The notes: generated by a model from the letters alone, not told the origin. Counted from the stretch's first letter, positions 31,555 through 40,943 are shown. The stretch: 64,000 bases of DNA from Pseudonocardia kunmingensis (GCF_006716445.1 NZ_VFPA01000002.1:1426001-1490000); one strand, 5' to 3'. Numbers and translations are program-made.

Positions 31555-32886
31555 ATGCGGAAGCACACATCCCCGCGGCGGCAGGTCCGCCTGCTCGCCC
31601 TCGTCGCCGGCGCCGCGCTGGCCCTCACCGCCTGCAGCGCGGGCAGCCTCGGCTCGAGTGGAGGTGACGGGGACGGGGTCTCGTTGACCTTCCTCGTCGA
31701 CAGCAACGAGAGCAACCTGGCAGCCGCCGAGAGCGCGGCCGCGGCGTTCACCGCGCTGCACCCCGACCTCACGGTCGAGGTCGAAGGACGCCCCGGTGGT
31801 TCCGAGGGCGACAACATCGTCAAGACCCGCCTGGCGACCGGCGACATGCCCGACGTCTTCCTCTACAACTCCGGCTCGCTGTTCCAGGCGATCGGGCCGG
31901 TGCAGAACCTCGTGCCGGTCTCCGACCAGCCCTGGGTCGCCGACCTCGAGACGAACTTCAAGGACGTCGTGACGGCCGAGGGGCAGGTCTACGGGGCGCC
32001 GTTCGGCCCGCAGATGACCGGCGCCGTGCTCTACAACAAGCGCGTCTACGCCGACCTCGGTCTCGAGATCCCGAGGACGTGGGAGGCGTTCATGGCCAAC
32101 AACGCCGCCGTGGCGGCGGCGGGCCTGACCCCGGTGATCCAGACCTACGGCGACACCTACACGTCGCAGCTGTTCGTCCTCGGCGACTTCCACAACGTCT
32201 CCTCGGCCGAGCCGGACTTCGCGCAGCGCTACACGGCGGGCGAGGCCAAGTACGCCACCTCGCCTGCCGCGCTCGAGGGCTGGCAGCACCTGCAGGAGCT
32301 GCACGACGCCGGCTACTACAACGAGGACTTCCCGACCGCGAAGCTGGAGGACGGCCTGCGCCAGCTCGGCGCGGGCGAGGGCGCGCACTACCCGATGCTG
32401 TCCAACGCGCTCGCCGTGCTCGCCCTGACCTCGCCGGAGGGCGCGCAGGACGTGGGGATCTTCCCGATCCCGGGCGACGACCCGGCGACCAACGGCCTGA
32501 CCGTCTGGTCCCCGTCCGGGGTGTACGTCCCGAAGACGACCGAGGGCGCCCAGCTCGACGCGGCGCGGCAGTTCCAGGCGTTCCTCGCCAGCCCCGAGGG
32601 GTGCGCCGCGCAGGCCGAGGGCGCCACGCCGACCGGCCCGTACGCCGTGAACGGGTGCGAGCTGCCCGACGACGTGCTGCCCGCGACGCACGACTTCCAG
32701 TCCTACATCGACGCCGGCGCCTTCAGCCCGGCGCTGGAGTTCCTGTCGCCGATCAAGGGCCCGGCGCTGGAGCAGATCACGGTGGAGGTCGGCTCCGGCA
32801 TCCGTCCCGCGGCCGACGGTGCGGCGCTCTACGACGAGGACGTCCGCAAGCAGGCGCTGCAGCTCGGCCTGGAGGGCTGGGAGTAG
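31555..32886 (+). CDS. ABC sugar transporter substrate-binding lipoprotein
   Basis: A 443-residue family 1 extracellular solute-binding protein. A lipoprotein signal peptide (RKHTSPRRQVRLLALVAGAA, lipobox LTAC with Cys at about residue 26) precedes a typical two-lobe binding protein, for example ATGDMPDVFLYNSG, YGAPFGPQMTGAVLYNK and GLTVWSPSGVYVPK. The ATG follows AGAGGTCCC. It is the first gene of a four-gene operon with two permeases and an alpha-L-rhamnosidase, so rhamnosylated oligosaccharides or rhamnosides are the probable ligands. No ATPase subunit is encoded here; a shared MsiK-like ATPase, usual in actinobacteria, is assumed. Confidence 0.93.
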   Translation: MRKHTSPRRQVRLLALVAGAALALTACSAGSLGSSGGDGDGVSLTFLVDSNESNLAAAESAAAAFTALHPDLTVEVEGRPGGSEGDNIVKTRLATGDMPDVFLYNSGSLFQAIGPVQNLVPVSDQPWVADLETNFKDVVTAEGQVYGAPFGPQMTGAVLYNKRVYADLGLEIPRTWEAFMANNAAVAAAGLTPVIQTYGDTYTSQLFVLGDFHNVSSAEPDFAQRYTAGEAKYATSPAALEGWQHLQELHDAGYYNEDFPTAKLEDGLRQLGAGEGAHYPMLSNALAVLALTSPEGAQDVGIFPIPGDDPATNGLTVWSPSGVYVPKTTEGAQLDAARQFQAFLASPEGCAAQAEGATPTGPYAVNGCELPDDVLPATHDFQSYIDAGAFSPALEFLSPIKGPALEQITVEVGSGIRPAADGAALYDEDVRKQALQLGLEGWE

Positions 32887-32917
32887 CGGCAGCACCGGCG
32901 AGCGGGAGGACACGGCC

Positions 32918-33877
32918 ATGGCCGCGACCACCAGGACGACGACCGACACGACCGGGCCGGCGACCGGCACCAGGCCCGAGCCGGCCGGGGAGGAACGGCG
33001 CGTGCCCTCGCGGAAGCGGGGGACGCGCAGCCCCTACCCGACGTGGTTCTACCTGCCGGCCGCGGTCGTCTACGCCGTGCTGTTCCTGGTCCCGACGTTC
33101 GCGTCGTTCTACTTCAGCCTCACCCGCTGGAGCCTGTTCGACTTCGAGTTCATCGGGTTGGACAACTTCGTCCAGTTCTTCCGGGAACCGGCGCTGGTCA
33201 CCGGCCTGGTCAACACCGTCGTCTTCGGGGTCGTGACCTCCGCCCTGAAGGTCGTGCTGGGGCTGCTCCTCGCGGTCCTGCTGACCTCGCAGATCATCGC
33301 CCGCGGCTTCCTGCGCTCGGTGGTGTTCTTCCCGGTGCTGGTCAGCACGATCGGCGTCGGGATCACCTTCCAGGTGCTGATGGACCCGTTCGGCGGGTTC
33401 ATCAACGAGGCGCTGGCGGTGATCGGGATCGAGGGGCCGGGCTGGCTGACCGACCCGTCGCTGGCGCTGCTGTCGGTGGCGCTGGTGGACGTGTGGAAGG
33501 GCGTCGGGCTGGCCACGGTGATCTACATCGCCGGCATCGTGTCCATCCCGCAGGAGTTCTTCGAGGCGGCGAAGGTGGACGGTGCCAGCACCTGGCAGAA
33601 CTTCCGGCACATCCTGCTGCCGCTGGCCCGCCCGGCGACGACCACGGTGATCATCCTGTCGCTGATCGGCGGACTGCGCTCGTTCGACCTGATCTGGGCG
33701 ATGACCCGCGGTGGCCCCGGGTTCACCTCGGACGTGATCGCCTCGGTGATCTACAAGCAGTACCAGGCCGGCTTCTACGGCCTGTCCACCGCGGGCAACG
33801 TGCTGCTGTTCCTGCTGGTCACCGCGATCGTCCTGCCGCTGTCGCGGTTCCTGAACCGCAAGGAGGTGGAGCTGTGA
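32918..33877 (+). CDS. Carbohydrate ABC transporter permease (MalF-type)
   Basis: A 319-residue inner-membrane permease with six predicted helices after a hydrophilic N-terminal tail of about 45 residues. The cytoplasmic EAA loop is EAAKVDGASTWQNFRHILLP. The ATG follows GGGAGGACAC. It is adjacent to the binding-protein gene and overlaps the second permease (GTGA). The ATPase partner is not in the window. Confidence 0.93.
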   Translation: MAATTRTTTDTTGPATGTRPEPAGEERRVPSRKRGTRSPYPTWFYLPAAVVYAVLFLVPTFASFYFSLTRWSLFDFEFIGLDNFVQFFREPALVTGLVNTVVFGVVTSALKVVLGLLLAVLLTSQIIARGFLRSVVFFPVLVSTIGVGITFQVLMDPFGGFINEALAVIGIEGPGWLTDPSLALLSVALVDVWKGVGLATVIYIAGIVSIPQEFFEAAKVDGASTWQNFRHILLPLARPATTTVIILSLIGGLRSFDLIWAMTRGGPGFTSDVIASVIYKQYQAGFYGLSTAGNVLLFLLVTAIVLPLSRFLNRKEVEL

Positions 33878-34713
33878 AAACAGTGACGAGATCGGCGAGC
33901 CGCTACTGGCTGGGCACGTTGGCGATCGTCGCGTTCTCCGTCGTCTTCATCATCCCGTTCGCCTTCATCCTGGTCACCGCGCTGAAGACGCGGCAGGAAG
34001 CGAGCGAGCTGGCGTTCTCCTGGCCCACCGAGCTCGCGTTCCTGGAGAACCTGCAGGCGGTGCTGGAGGCCCGGGACTACATCCTGATCATTGCCTTCAT
34101 CAACAGCACGATCCTGACCGTCGCGAGCGTCGCCGGCATGGTCGTGCTGGCGGCGATGGTCGGGTTCGTGCTGCAGCGGCGCCGGACCCGGTGGACGGGC
34201 TTCGTCAACTTCCTCGTGCTGTCCGGGCTGATCATCCCGCCCGCGGTCGTGCCGACGATCTGGGTGCTGCAGGGGCTGGGCCTGTTCCGGACCATGTCGG
34301 GGCTGATCCTGGTGGAGATCGCCTTCGGGCTGTCGTTCTCGATCCTGCTGTTCCGCGCCTTCATCTCGACGATCCCGCGGGAGCTCGACGAGGCCGCGAT
34401 CATCGACGGCGCCGGTCCGCTCCGGCTGTTCTTCCGCGTGATCTTCCCGCTGCTGCGCTCGGTGGTCGTCACGGTGATCGTCGTGCAGTCGGTGGTCGTG
34501 TTCAACGACTTCACCAACCCGCTGTACTTCCTGCCCGGCGAGGAGAACGCGACCGTCCAGCTGACGCTCTACAACTTCCAGGGCCAGTACGACACCCAGT
34601 ACAACCTGCTGTTCATGAACATCCTGCTCATCACCATCCCGCCGCTGGTGATGTTCCTGTTCTTCAACCGCCAGATCGTGGCGGGAATGACCGCCGGAGC
34701 CATCAAGGGCTGA
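33874..34713 (+). CDS. Carbohydrate ABC transporter permease (MalG-type)
   Basis: A 279-residue permease. The GTG start overlaps the stop of the MalF-type gene and follows AAGGAGGTGG. It has six helices, with the EAA loop DEAAIIDGAGPLRLFFRVIFPLL and the C-terminal FFNRQIVAGMTAGAIKG typical of MalG-class subunits. Confidence 0.93.
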   Translation: MKTVTRSASRYWLGTLAIVAFSVVFIIPFAFILVTALKTRQEASELAFSWPTELAFLENLQAVLEARDYILIIAFINSTILTVASVAGMVVLAAMVGFVLQRRRTRWTGFVNFLVLSGLIIPPAVVPTIWVLQGLGLFRTMSGLILVEIAFGLSFSILLFRAFISTIPRELDEAAIIDGAGPLRLFFRVIFPLLRSVVVTVIVVQSVVVFNDFTNPLYFLPGEENATVQLTLYNFQGQYDTQYNLLFMNILLITIPPLVMFLFFNRQIVAGMTAGAIKG

Positions 34714-34735
34714 CAGGCCCACCCCAGGAGGATTC

Positions 34736-37561
34736 GTGCCCATCCGCGTCGCCCGCGTCACCGCCGAGTACGCCACCGACCGCGCGACCGTCGCGACCCC
34801 GCGCCCCCGCCTGTCGTGGGTCACGGAGTCCGACGGTGCCGACTGGCGGCAGGCCGCGGCGGAGGTGCAGCTGCAGACCGGCGGGGAGGGCCGTTCGGTC
34901 CGCCTGGACGGGCCGGAGTCGGTGCTCGTCGACTGGCCGTTCGAGGCCCTGGAGCCGGGTGCGGAGCACGAGGTGCGGGTCCGGGTCACCGGGGCCGACG
35001 GCGAGACCTCGGAGTGGAGCGCGCCGCAGCCGGTGGTGGCCGGGTTCCTGGCCGAGGGCGGCTGGACCGCGCGGATGGTCGGGCTGGCCGACCCGGCGGC
35101 CGAGGCGCAGCCGGCGCTGGTCCGCGCGGCCTTCACCGTGGACGGACCGCTGCGCCGCGCCACCCTGTACGCCACGGCGCACGGGGTCTACCAGGTGGAG
35201 CTCAACGGCCGCGAGGTCGACGACGAGGTGCTCAAGCCCGGCTGGACGACCTACCAGCAGCGCCTGCTGCACGAGACCACCGACGTCACCGCGCTGCTCG
35301 CCGAGGGCGAGAACGCGCTCGGCGTCTGGCTCTCGGGGGGCTGGTTCTGCGAGCGCTTCGGCTTCCGCGACAGCGCCGCGCGGTTCTACGGCACCCAGCC
35401 CGCGGTGGCCGTGCAGCTGGTGCTCGACTACGCCGACGGGCGCACCGAGACCGTCGCGAGCGGCCCGGACTGGCGGGCGACGGGGGAGGGCCCGGTCACC
35501 GCGGGCGGCATCTACGCCGGCGAGTCCTACGACGCCACCCGCGTGCTGCCCGGCTGGTCGGCGCCCGGTTTCGACGACTCCGGCTGGTCGCCGGTGCGCG
35601 TCGACGGGGAGTTCCCCGTGCCCGAGGCCCGGATGTCCCCGGGCGCGCGGCGCACCGAGGACGTCGCCGTCCGCGAGGTGCTGACCACGCCGAGCGGCGC
35701 CACCGTCCTGGACTTCGGCCAGAACCTGGTCGGCCGGCTGCGGATCACCGTGCGCGGCGAGCGCGGCAGCACCGTCACGCTGCGCCACGCCGAGGTGCTG
35801 GAGGGCGGGGAGCTGTGCACCCGCCCGCTGCGGGCCGCCGAGGCCGTCGACCGCTACACCCTCGCCGGCGGCGGCGCGGAGACGTGGGAGCCGCGCTCGA
35901 CGTTCCACGGGTTCCGGTACGTGCAGGTCGAGGGCTGGCCCGGTGAGCTGGACCCGGCCGACGTCGTAGCCGTCGTGGTGCACACCGACATGCGCCGCAC
36001 CGGCTGGTTCGAGTGCTCGCACGCCCTGGTGAACCGGCTGCACGAGAACGTGGTGTGGGGCATGCGGGGCAACTTCCTGCACGTGCCCACCGACTGCCCG
36101 CAGCGCGACGAGCGGCTGGGCTGGACCGGCGACATCCAGGTGTTCGCGCCCACGGCGTCGCTGCTGTTCGACTGCGACGGCTTCCTCGCCTCGTGGCTGC
36201 GCGACCTCGCGCTCGAGCAGCGCGCCCACGACGGGGTCGTGCCGTTCATCGTGCCCGACGTCCTGGAGAAGGCGCGCACGCCCGCGGCCGCGTGGGGCGA
36301 CGCCGCCACCGTGGTCCCGCTCGTGCTGCACGAGCGCTTCGGGGACCGGGCGGTGGTCGCCGCGCAGTACGACAGCATGCGTGACTGGGTCGAGGTGCTG
36401 CTGCGGCTGTCGGGGCCGCGGCTGCTGTGGGAGGGCGGGTTCCAGTTCGGCGACTGGCTGGACCCGGCCGCCCCGCCGGAGCGCCCCGGCGACGCGACGA
36501 CCGACCAGGACCTGGTGGCCAGCGCGCACCTGTTCCGCAGCACCGACCTGCTGGCGTGCGCCGCCGCGCTGCTGGGCCGGGAGCAGGACGCCGCGCACTA
36601 CCGGGACGTCGCGGAGCGGGTGCGCGCCGCCTTCCTGCGCGAGTACGTCACGCCGGCAGGGCGGATGCTCTCGGACACCCAGACCGCCTACGCGATGGCG
36701 CTGGTCTACGGCATCGTCTCCGACCCCGACCTGCGGCAGGTGATGGGTGACCGCCTCGCCGCGCTCGTGCGGACCGCGGGCTACCGGGTGGCCACCGGGT
36801 TCGTCGGCACGCCGATCGTGCAGGACGCGCTGACCGAGGCCGGGCACACCGGCGCCGCGGCGCGGCTGCTGCTGCAGACCGACTGCCCGTCCTGGCTCTA
36901 CCCGGTGACGATGGGCGCCACCACGGTCTGGGAGCGCTGGGACAGCCTGCTCGAGGACGGCTCGGTCAACCCCGGGCAGATGACCTCGTTCAACCACTAC
37001 GCGTTCGGGGCCATCGCGGACTGGCTGCACCGGGTCGTCGCGGGGCTGGCTCCCGCCGCGCCGGGCTACGCGGAGATCGCGATCGCCCCGCACCCGCTGC
37101 CGGGCCTCGACTTCGCGCGCACCGCGCACGAGACCCCGTACGGGCGGGCGTCGGCGGGCTGGGAGCGCCGTAACGACCAGAGCAGGGGCGACCGGATCGT
37201 GGTGGACGCCGTCGTGCCGCCGAACACGACCGCCACCGTGCGGCTGCCCGGTGCGGCGCAGGTGCTGACGGTCGGGTCGGGGACCCACCGCTGGGAGGTG
37301 GCGGCGCCGGCGGCGTCGAACGGCCACGGCACGGTCGGCCTGGAGACCCCGCTCGCCGAGGTGATCGACGACCCGGAGGCCTACGAGGCGCTCGTGACCA
37401 CGCTGCGCAGCCACGACGCCGCGCAGGCGCGGGACTTCCGCGACCGCACCCGCTGGCTGCCGAACCGGCCGCTGTCCGACGCCCTGGACCGGGTGTCGCC
37501 GCACGTCAAGGAGGGCGTCCGGGCCGCGCTGGAGTCGGTGAGCAGCGGCCGCACCCGCTGA
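34736..37561 (+). CDS. Alpha-L-rhamnosidase (GH78)
   Basis: A 941-residue glycoside hydrolase of family 78 that removes terminal alpha-L-rhamnose from glycosides. The GTG follows CAGGAGGATTC, 22 bp after the permease. It has N-terminal beta-sandwich domains (about 1-330, including VYQVELNGREVDDEVLKPGW) and an (alpha/alpha)6 catalytic domain with the signature DCPQRDERLGWTGDIQVF; the general-acid Glu lies in DERLGW. C-terminal beta domains end near residue 870. No signal peptide is seen, so uptake precedes hydrolysis in the cytoplasm, consistent with the transporter. About 70 extra C-terminal residues (from ETPLAEVIDDPEAYEAL) form a helical tail unlike classic family members. Confidence 0.93.
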   Translation: MPIRVARVTAEYATDRATVATPRPRLSWVTESDGADWRQAAAEVQLQTGGEGRSVRLDGPESVLVDWPFEALEPGAEHEVRVRVTGADGETSEWSAPQPVVAGFLAEGGWTARMVGLADPAAEAQPALVRAAFTVDGPLRRATLYATAHGVYQVELNGREVDDEVLKPGWTTYQQRLLHETTDVTALLAEGENALGVWLSGGWFCERFGFRDSAARFYGTQPAVAVQLVLDYADGRTETVASGPDWRATGEGPVTAGGIYAGESYDATRVLPGWSAPGFDDSGWSPVRVDGEFPVPEARMSPGARRTEDVAVREVLTTPSGATVLDFGQNLVGRLRITVRGERGSTVTLRHAEVLEGGELCTRPLRAAEAVDRYTLAGGGAETWEPRSTFHGFRYVQVEGWPGELDPADVVAVVVHTDMRRTGWFECSHALVNRLHENVVWGMRGNFLHVPTDCPQRDERLGWTGDIQVFAPTASLLFDCDGFLASWLRDLALEQRAHDGVVPFIVPDVLEKARTPAAAWGDAATVVPLVLHERFGDRAVVAAQYDSMRDWVEVLLRLSGPRLLWEGGFQFGDWLDPAAPPERPGDATTDQDLVASAHLFRSTDLLACAAALLGREQDAAHYRDVAERVRAAFLREYVTPAGRMLSDTQTAYAMALVYGIVSDPDLRQVMGDRLAALVRTAGYRVATGFVGTPIVQDALTEAGHTGAAARLLLQTDCPSWLYPVTMGATTVWERWDSLLEDGSVNPGQMTSFNHYAFGAIADWLHRVVAGLAPAAPGYAEIAIAPHPLPGLDFARTAHETPYGRASAGWERRNDQSRGDRIVVDAVVPPNTTATVRLPGAAQVLTVGSGTHRWEVAAPAASNGHGTVGLETPLAEVIDDPEAYEALVTTLRSHDAAQARDFRDRTRWLPNRPLSDALDRVSPHVKEGVRAALESVSSGRTR

Positions 37562-37590
37562 CGGCCCGCGCGTAGCCCGACCAGGGGTCG

Positions 37591-37666
37591 GGAAAACGGG
37601 ATCCGCATGACGAACGGCACTTTCGTCGGCTAGGTATCGACGAGAGGGCCGTTCGTCCGGGTGGGA
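37591..37666 (+). repeat. Palindromic repeat, copy C
   Basis: Arms at 37609-37629 and 37637-37657, with a few compensated or wobble differences. The left flank GGAAAACGGGATCCGCAT matches copy A on its opposite strand, and the right flank CCGGGTGGGAGCG matches copy B. It lies just downstream of the rhamnosidase gene and 26 bp upstream of the LacI start. Confidence 0.85.
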
Positions 37667-37691
37667 GCGTTTACTCGGATAGGGTTGCCCC

Positions 37692-38753
37692 ATGTCCTCG
37701 GGCGGTGCGGCGCGGCCGGGGCGGAGCAGGCCGAGCATGGCCGATGTGGCGGCGCGGGCGGGCGTCTCGCTGGGCACCGTCTCGCACGTGCTCAACCACC
37801 CGGAGCGGGTGAAGGAGTCCACCCGCCTGCGCGTCCAGGACGCGATCGACGCACTGGGCTTCGTCCGCAACGCCCAGGCCCGCTCGCTCGCCGCAGGGGA
37901 GAACCGCACCATCGGGCTCGTGCTGGTCGACCTTGGCAACACGTTGTTCGTCGACATCGCCCGGGGCGCGCAGCAGGAGGCGACGGCCTGCGGGATGACC
38001 CTGCTGCTGGCCAACAGCGACAACGACGACGCCCTGCAGGACGTCCACCTGGACTTCTTCGAGGGGGCGCGGGTCAGCGGGATCCTGCTGGCGCCGATGA
38101 CCGACCCGCGCACGGGCGTCGACCGCGTCCGGCGCCGCGGCACCCCGGTCGTGGTGCTGAACTACGACGCCGGCCGTCCCGACTGCTGCACGGTGCTGGT
38201 CGACAACGAGCGGGCAGGCCACCTCGCCGCCCGGCACATGATCGACCTCGGGCACCGGCGGCTGGCCTTCGTCGCCGGGCGCGACCACCTGCAACCGGTG
38301 CGGGACCGCAGGCGGGGGGTCCGCCGCGCGGTCGCCGACGCCGGGGTCGAGCTGGTCGAGATCCCCGTCGGGGACCTGAGCGCCCGGGGCGGGCCGGCTG
38401 CGGTCGCCCAGCTCGCGGCGCTGCCGGCGGGGCGGAGACCGGACGCCGTGATCGCGGTGACCGACCTGCTCGGCCTGGGCGTGGTGCAGGAGCTCGGCCG
38501 GGCCGGTCTCGCGGTGCCCGGCGACATCGCCGTCATGGGGTGCGACTACGACAAGCGCGCCTGGGGCGGGTCCGTGCCGCTGACGTCGGTGCGCATGCCG
38601 GGCGAGGAGGTCGGGGCCGCCGCAGTCCGCCTGCTGGTCGACGAGGTGTCCGCGCCCGGCCTGCACCGGCACGAGACCGTCGTCGTGCCGCCCTCGCTGG
38701 TCGTCCGCGAGAGCAGCGCGGGTCGCGCGCCCGCGCCGACGGACGTGGGGTGA
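37692..38753 (+). CDS. LacI-family transcriptional regulator of the rhamnoside locus
   Basis: A 353-residue LacI/GalR regulator. The N-terminal HTH is MADVAARAGVSLGTVSHVLNHPERVKESTRLRV with hinge IDALGFVRNAQARSLA. A periplasmic-binding-like effector domain follows (IGLVLVDLGNTLFVDIARG; DLLGLGVVQELGRAGL). The ATG lies 6 nt after TAGGGT (37680-37685), suggesting a leaderless mRNA from its own promoter, next to repeat copy C. Its likely targets are the two TGAAACG(C/T)TTCA operators upstream of the transporter gene at 31555. Confidence 0.93.
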   Translation: MSSGGAARPGRSRPSMADVAARAGVSLGTVSHVLNHPERVKESTRLRVQDAIDALGFVRNAQARSLAAGENRTIGLVLVDLGNTLFVDIARGAQQEATACGMTLLLANSDNDDALQDVHLDFFEGARVSGILLAPMTDPRTGVDRVRRRGTPVVVLNYDAGRPDCCTVLVDNERAGHLAARHMIDLGHRRLAFVAGRDHLQPVRDRRRGVRRAVADAGVELVEIPVGDLSARGGPAAVAQLAALPAGRRPDAVIAVTDLLGLGVVQELGRAGLAVPGDIAVMGCDYDKRAWGGSVPLTSVRMPGEEVGAAAVRLLVDEVSAPGLHRHETVVVPPSLVVRESSAGRAPAPTDVG

Positions 38754-38876
38754 GCGCGCTCAGCCCGCGGGGCTCGCGTCCACCACCTCCAGCCGCGGCC
38801 CCGGTAGCAGGCGCCACCGTCGGGGCGGGGATCGCTCCCGGGGCAATGCCCGCCGTGGGCCGGTAGCGTCGGCGCG

Positions 38877-38891
38877 GTGGAGGCGGCGTGA
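38877..38891 (+). other. Leaderless four-codon micro-ORF (VEAA) overlapping the next start
   Basis: A TAGCGT -10-like hexamer (38864-38869) is followed after 7 nt by GTG GAG GCG GCG TGA. The TGA overlaps the GTG start of the hydrolase gene (GTGA). If transcription starts at 38877, ribosomes would translate this micro-ORF and reinitiate at the real start. Alternatively, the hydrolase start is used directly. Confidence 0.4.
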
Positions 38892-39703
38892 GCGCGAGCG
38901 CCGCGGTGCGGGTGGGCGCCGCCGCCGTCGCGGTGTTGCTCGTGGTGGCCGCGTTGGCGTGGCTGTTCCAGCGGCGGCTGGTCTTCCTCCCGTTCGGGGT
39001 CCCGGACGAGCCGGCCGCGGCGGTGCTCGACGGCGGCCGCGACGTGGTGCTGCACACCGAGGACGGGCTCGCGCTCACGGCGTGGTGGGCCCCGGCGACG
39101 GGTTCCGCGCGCGGCGCGACGGTGCTGGTCGCGCCGGGCAACGCCGGCTCGCGCGCGCTGCGGGTACCGCTCGCCCGCGCGCTGGCGGCCGAGGGCTTCG
39201 ACGTGCTGCTCGTCGAGTACCGCGGCTACGGCGGCAACCCCGGTTCGCCCACGGAGGAGGGCCTTGCCGCCGACGTGCGCGCGGCGCACCGGTACCTCGT
39301 GGAGGACCGCGGCGTGCCGCCGGAGCGGCTCGTGCTGTTCGGCGAGAGCCTCGGCGCCGCGGTGCTGACCCGGCTCGCCACGGAGCGGCCGGTTGCGGCG
39401 CTCGTGCTGCGCAGCCCGTTCACCTCGCTCGCCGACGTCGGGGCGCGCGTCTACCCGTTCCTGCCGGTGCGGGTGCTGCTGCGGGACCGGTTCCCGCTCA
39501 TGGAGTACCTGCCGGCGGTGCGGGTGCCGGTCTCGGTCGTGGCGGGGGGCGCCGACGAGATCGTGCCCGTCGGGCAGAGCCGCGCGGTCGCCGCCGCGGC
39601 GGATGCGGCGTACCTGGAGCTGCCGGGGGTGCGGCACAACGACCCGGAGCTGGTGAGCGGTCCCGCGGTCGTCGCGGCGGTGGTGCGGGTCGGCCCGGGC
39701 TGA
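38888..39703 (+). CDS. Membrane-anchored alpha/beta hydrolase (BEM46/YfhR-like)
   Basis: A 271-residue hydrolase with an N-terminal anchor helix (AAVRVGAAAVAVLLVVAALAW). The nucleophile elbow is GESLGAAV, the acid is Asp in GGADEIVP and the base is His in VRHND. The strand VLLVEYRGYGGNPGSPTEEGL is the hallmark of the BEM46/lysophospholipase-like subgroup. It is convergent with narK with a 12-bp gap. The substrate is unknown, probably a lipid or ester at the membrane. Confidence 0.88.
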   Translation: MSASAAVRVGAAAVAVLLVVAALAWLFQRRLVFLPFGVPDEPAAAVLDGGRDVVLHTEDGLALTAWWAPATGSARGATVLVAPGNAGSRALRVPLARALAAEGFDVLLVEYRGYGGNPGSPTEEGLAADVRAAHRYLVEDRGVPPERLVLFGESLGAAVLTRLATERPVAALVLRSPFTSLADVGARVYPFLPVRVLLRDRFPLMEYLPAVRVPVSVVAGGADEIVPVGQSRAVAAAADAAYLELPGVRHNDPELVSGPAVVAAVVRVGPG

Positions 39704-39715
39704 CCGCGGCCGTTG

Positions 39716-40909
39716 CTACCGCGCGCGCCTGCGCACCGCGGTCGCGGTGACGACCGCCGCGAGGGCGGCGGTGGCGGCCAGGAGGAGGAACCCGATGGTG
39801 TAGTCCCCGGTCGCCCCGTAGTCGAGCCCCATCACCAGCGGCGGGAAGAAGCCGCCGAGCCCGCCCGCCGCGCCGACGACGCCGGTGACGGCGCCGACCC
39901 GCTCGGGCTCCACCACCCGGGCGAGCAGCGCGAACACCGCGCCCGACCCGGCGCCCAGCCCCGCGGCCATGGCGAGGAAGACCGCGGCGGCCGCCGGGTT
40001 CAGCGGGAGCTCGAACGAGGCCACCACGGCCAGCACGCCGACCCCGGCGAAGACCGCGACGAGCACCGGGATCGGGCCGAGGCGATCCGACAGCCACCCC
40101 CCGACCGGCCGCATGGCGACGGCCAGCACCACGAACCCGGCCGTCCGCAGTGCCGCGTCGGCCTGCTGCAGCCCGTGGGCGGTGATGAGGTAGGTCGGCA
40201 GGTACACGCTGAAGGCCACGAACCCGCCGAAGGCCACCGCGTAGAGGAAGCAGAGCTGCAGCGTGACCGGCATCCGGAGCGTGCGGACGAGTCCGGCCAC
40301 CGCCGAGCCGCCCGCGACCGCGCGGTCGGGCCGGTCCCGCAGCAGCAGGTAGGCGGCGACGGCGTACGCCGCGAGGACGATCGCGACCAGGTCGAACGGG
40401 AAGCTGGGGCCGACGGCCTCGGCGAGCTGCACGGTGGTGAACGAGGAGATCGCGGTGCCGCCCATGCCGGCTCCGAAGATGCCGATCGCGAGGCCCCGGC
40501 GGGCCGGCGGGTACCACGAGTTGACGAACGGCACGCCGATCGCGAACGTCGTGCCGCCCAGGCCGAGGAAGAACCCCCCGACGAGGTACTCGGCGAGCGA
40601 GTCGGCGACGTGTCCCAGGTACAGCACCGGGACGATCGTGAGCAGCGCGACGGTGGGGAACATCCGCCGCGCACCGAGCCGGTCGGTGAGGACGCCCACC
40701 GGGATGCGGCCGAGCGATCCGACGATCACCGGCACCGCCACCACGAGCGACTGCTGGAACGAGCTCAGGGACAGCTCGTCGCGCAGGGCGGCCCCGAGCG
40801 GGGACAGCAGCGCCCATGCCCAGAACGTGAGCGTGAAGCCGACGGTGGCGAGGGCCAGCATCGCGCCCGCGCCCTGCGCCGTGGTCGCTGCGTCCCGTGT
40901 CCGTGACAC
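39716..40909 (-). CDS. narK: Nitrate/nitrite transporter (NarK family, MFS)
   Basis: A 397-residue MFS protein with 12 helices. The N-terminal segment TLTFWAWALLSPLG, the loop GVLTDRLGARRMF and the nitrate-signature-like GAAGGLGGFFPPLVMG in the C-terminal half place it in the NarK/NNP family. It is divergent from the narGHJI operon with an 84-bp shared regulatory interval. By context it imports nitrate for, and/or exports nitrite from, the respiratory reductase. NarK1 (H+ symport) and NarK2 (antiport) types cannot be separated here with confidence. Confidence 0.93.
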   Translation of the reverse strand: MSRTRDAATTAQGAGAMLALATVGFTLTFWAWALLSPLGAALRDELSLSSFQQSLVVAVPVIVGSLGRIPVGVLTDRLGARRMFPTVALLTIVPVLYLGHVADSLAEYLVGGFFLGLGGTTFAIGVPFVNSWYPPARRGLAIGIFGAGMGGTAISSFTTVQLAEAVGPSFPFDLVAIVLAAYAVAAYLLLRDRPDRAVAGGSAVAGLVRTLRMPVTLQLCFLYAVAFGGFVAFSVYLPTYLITAHGLQQADAALRTAGFVVLAVAMRPVGGWLSDRLGPIPVLVAVFAGVGVLAVVASFELPLNPAAAAVFLAMAAGLGAGSGAVFALLARVVEPERVGAVTGVVGAAGGLGGFFPPLVMGLDYGATGDYTIGFLLLAATAALAAVVTATAVRRRAR

Positions 40910-40943
40910 GCCGTCTCCCCTCGGTCGTGGAGTTGTCGAGCAG

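Noticed and set aside
34703..38143. 1146-codon minus-strand open frame over the rhamnosidase
   Set aside because: Low-complexity antisense of a well-supported GH78 gene and part of the LacI gene.
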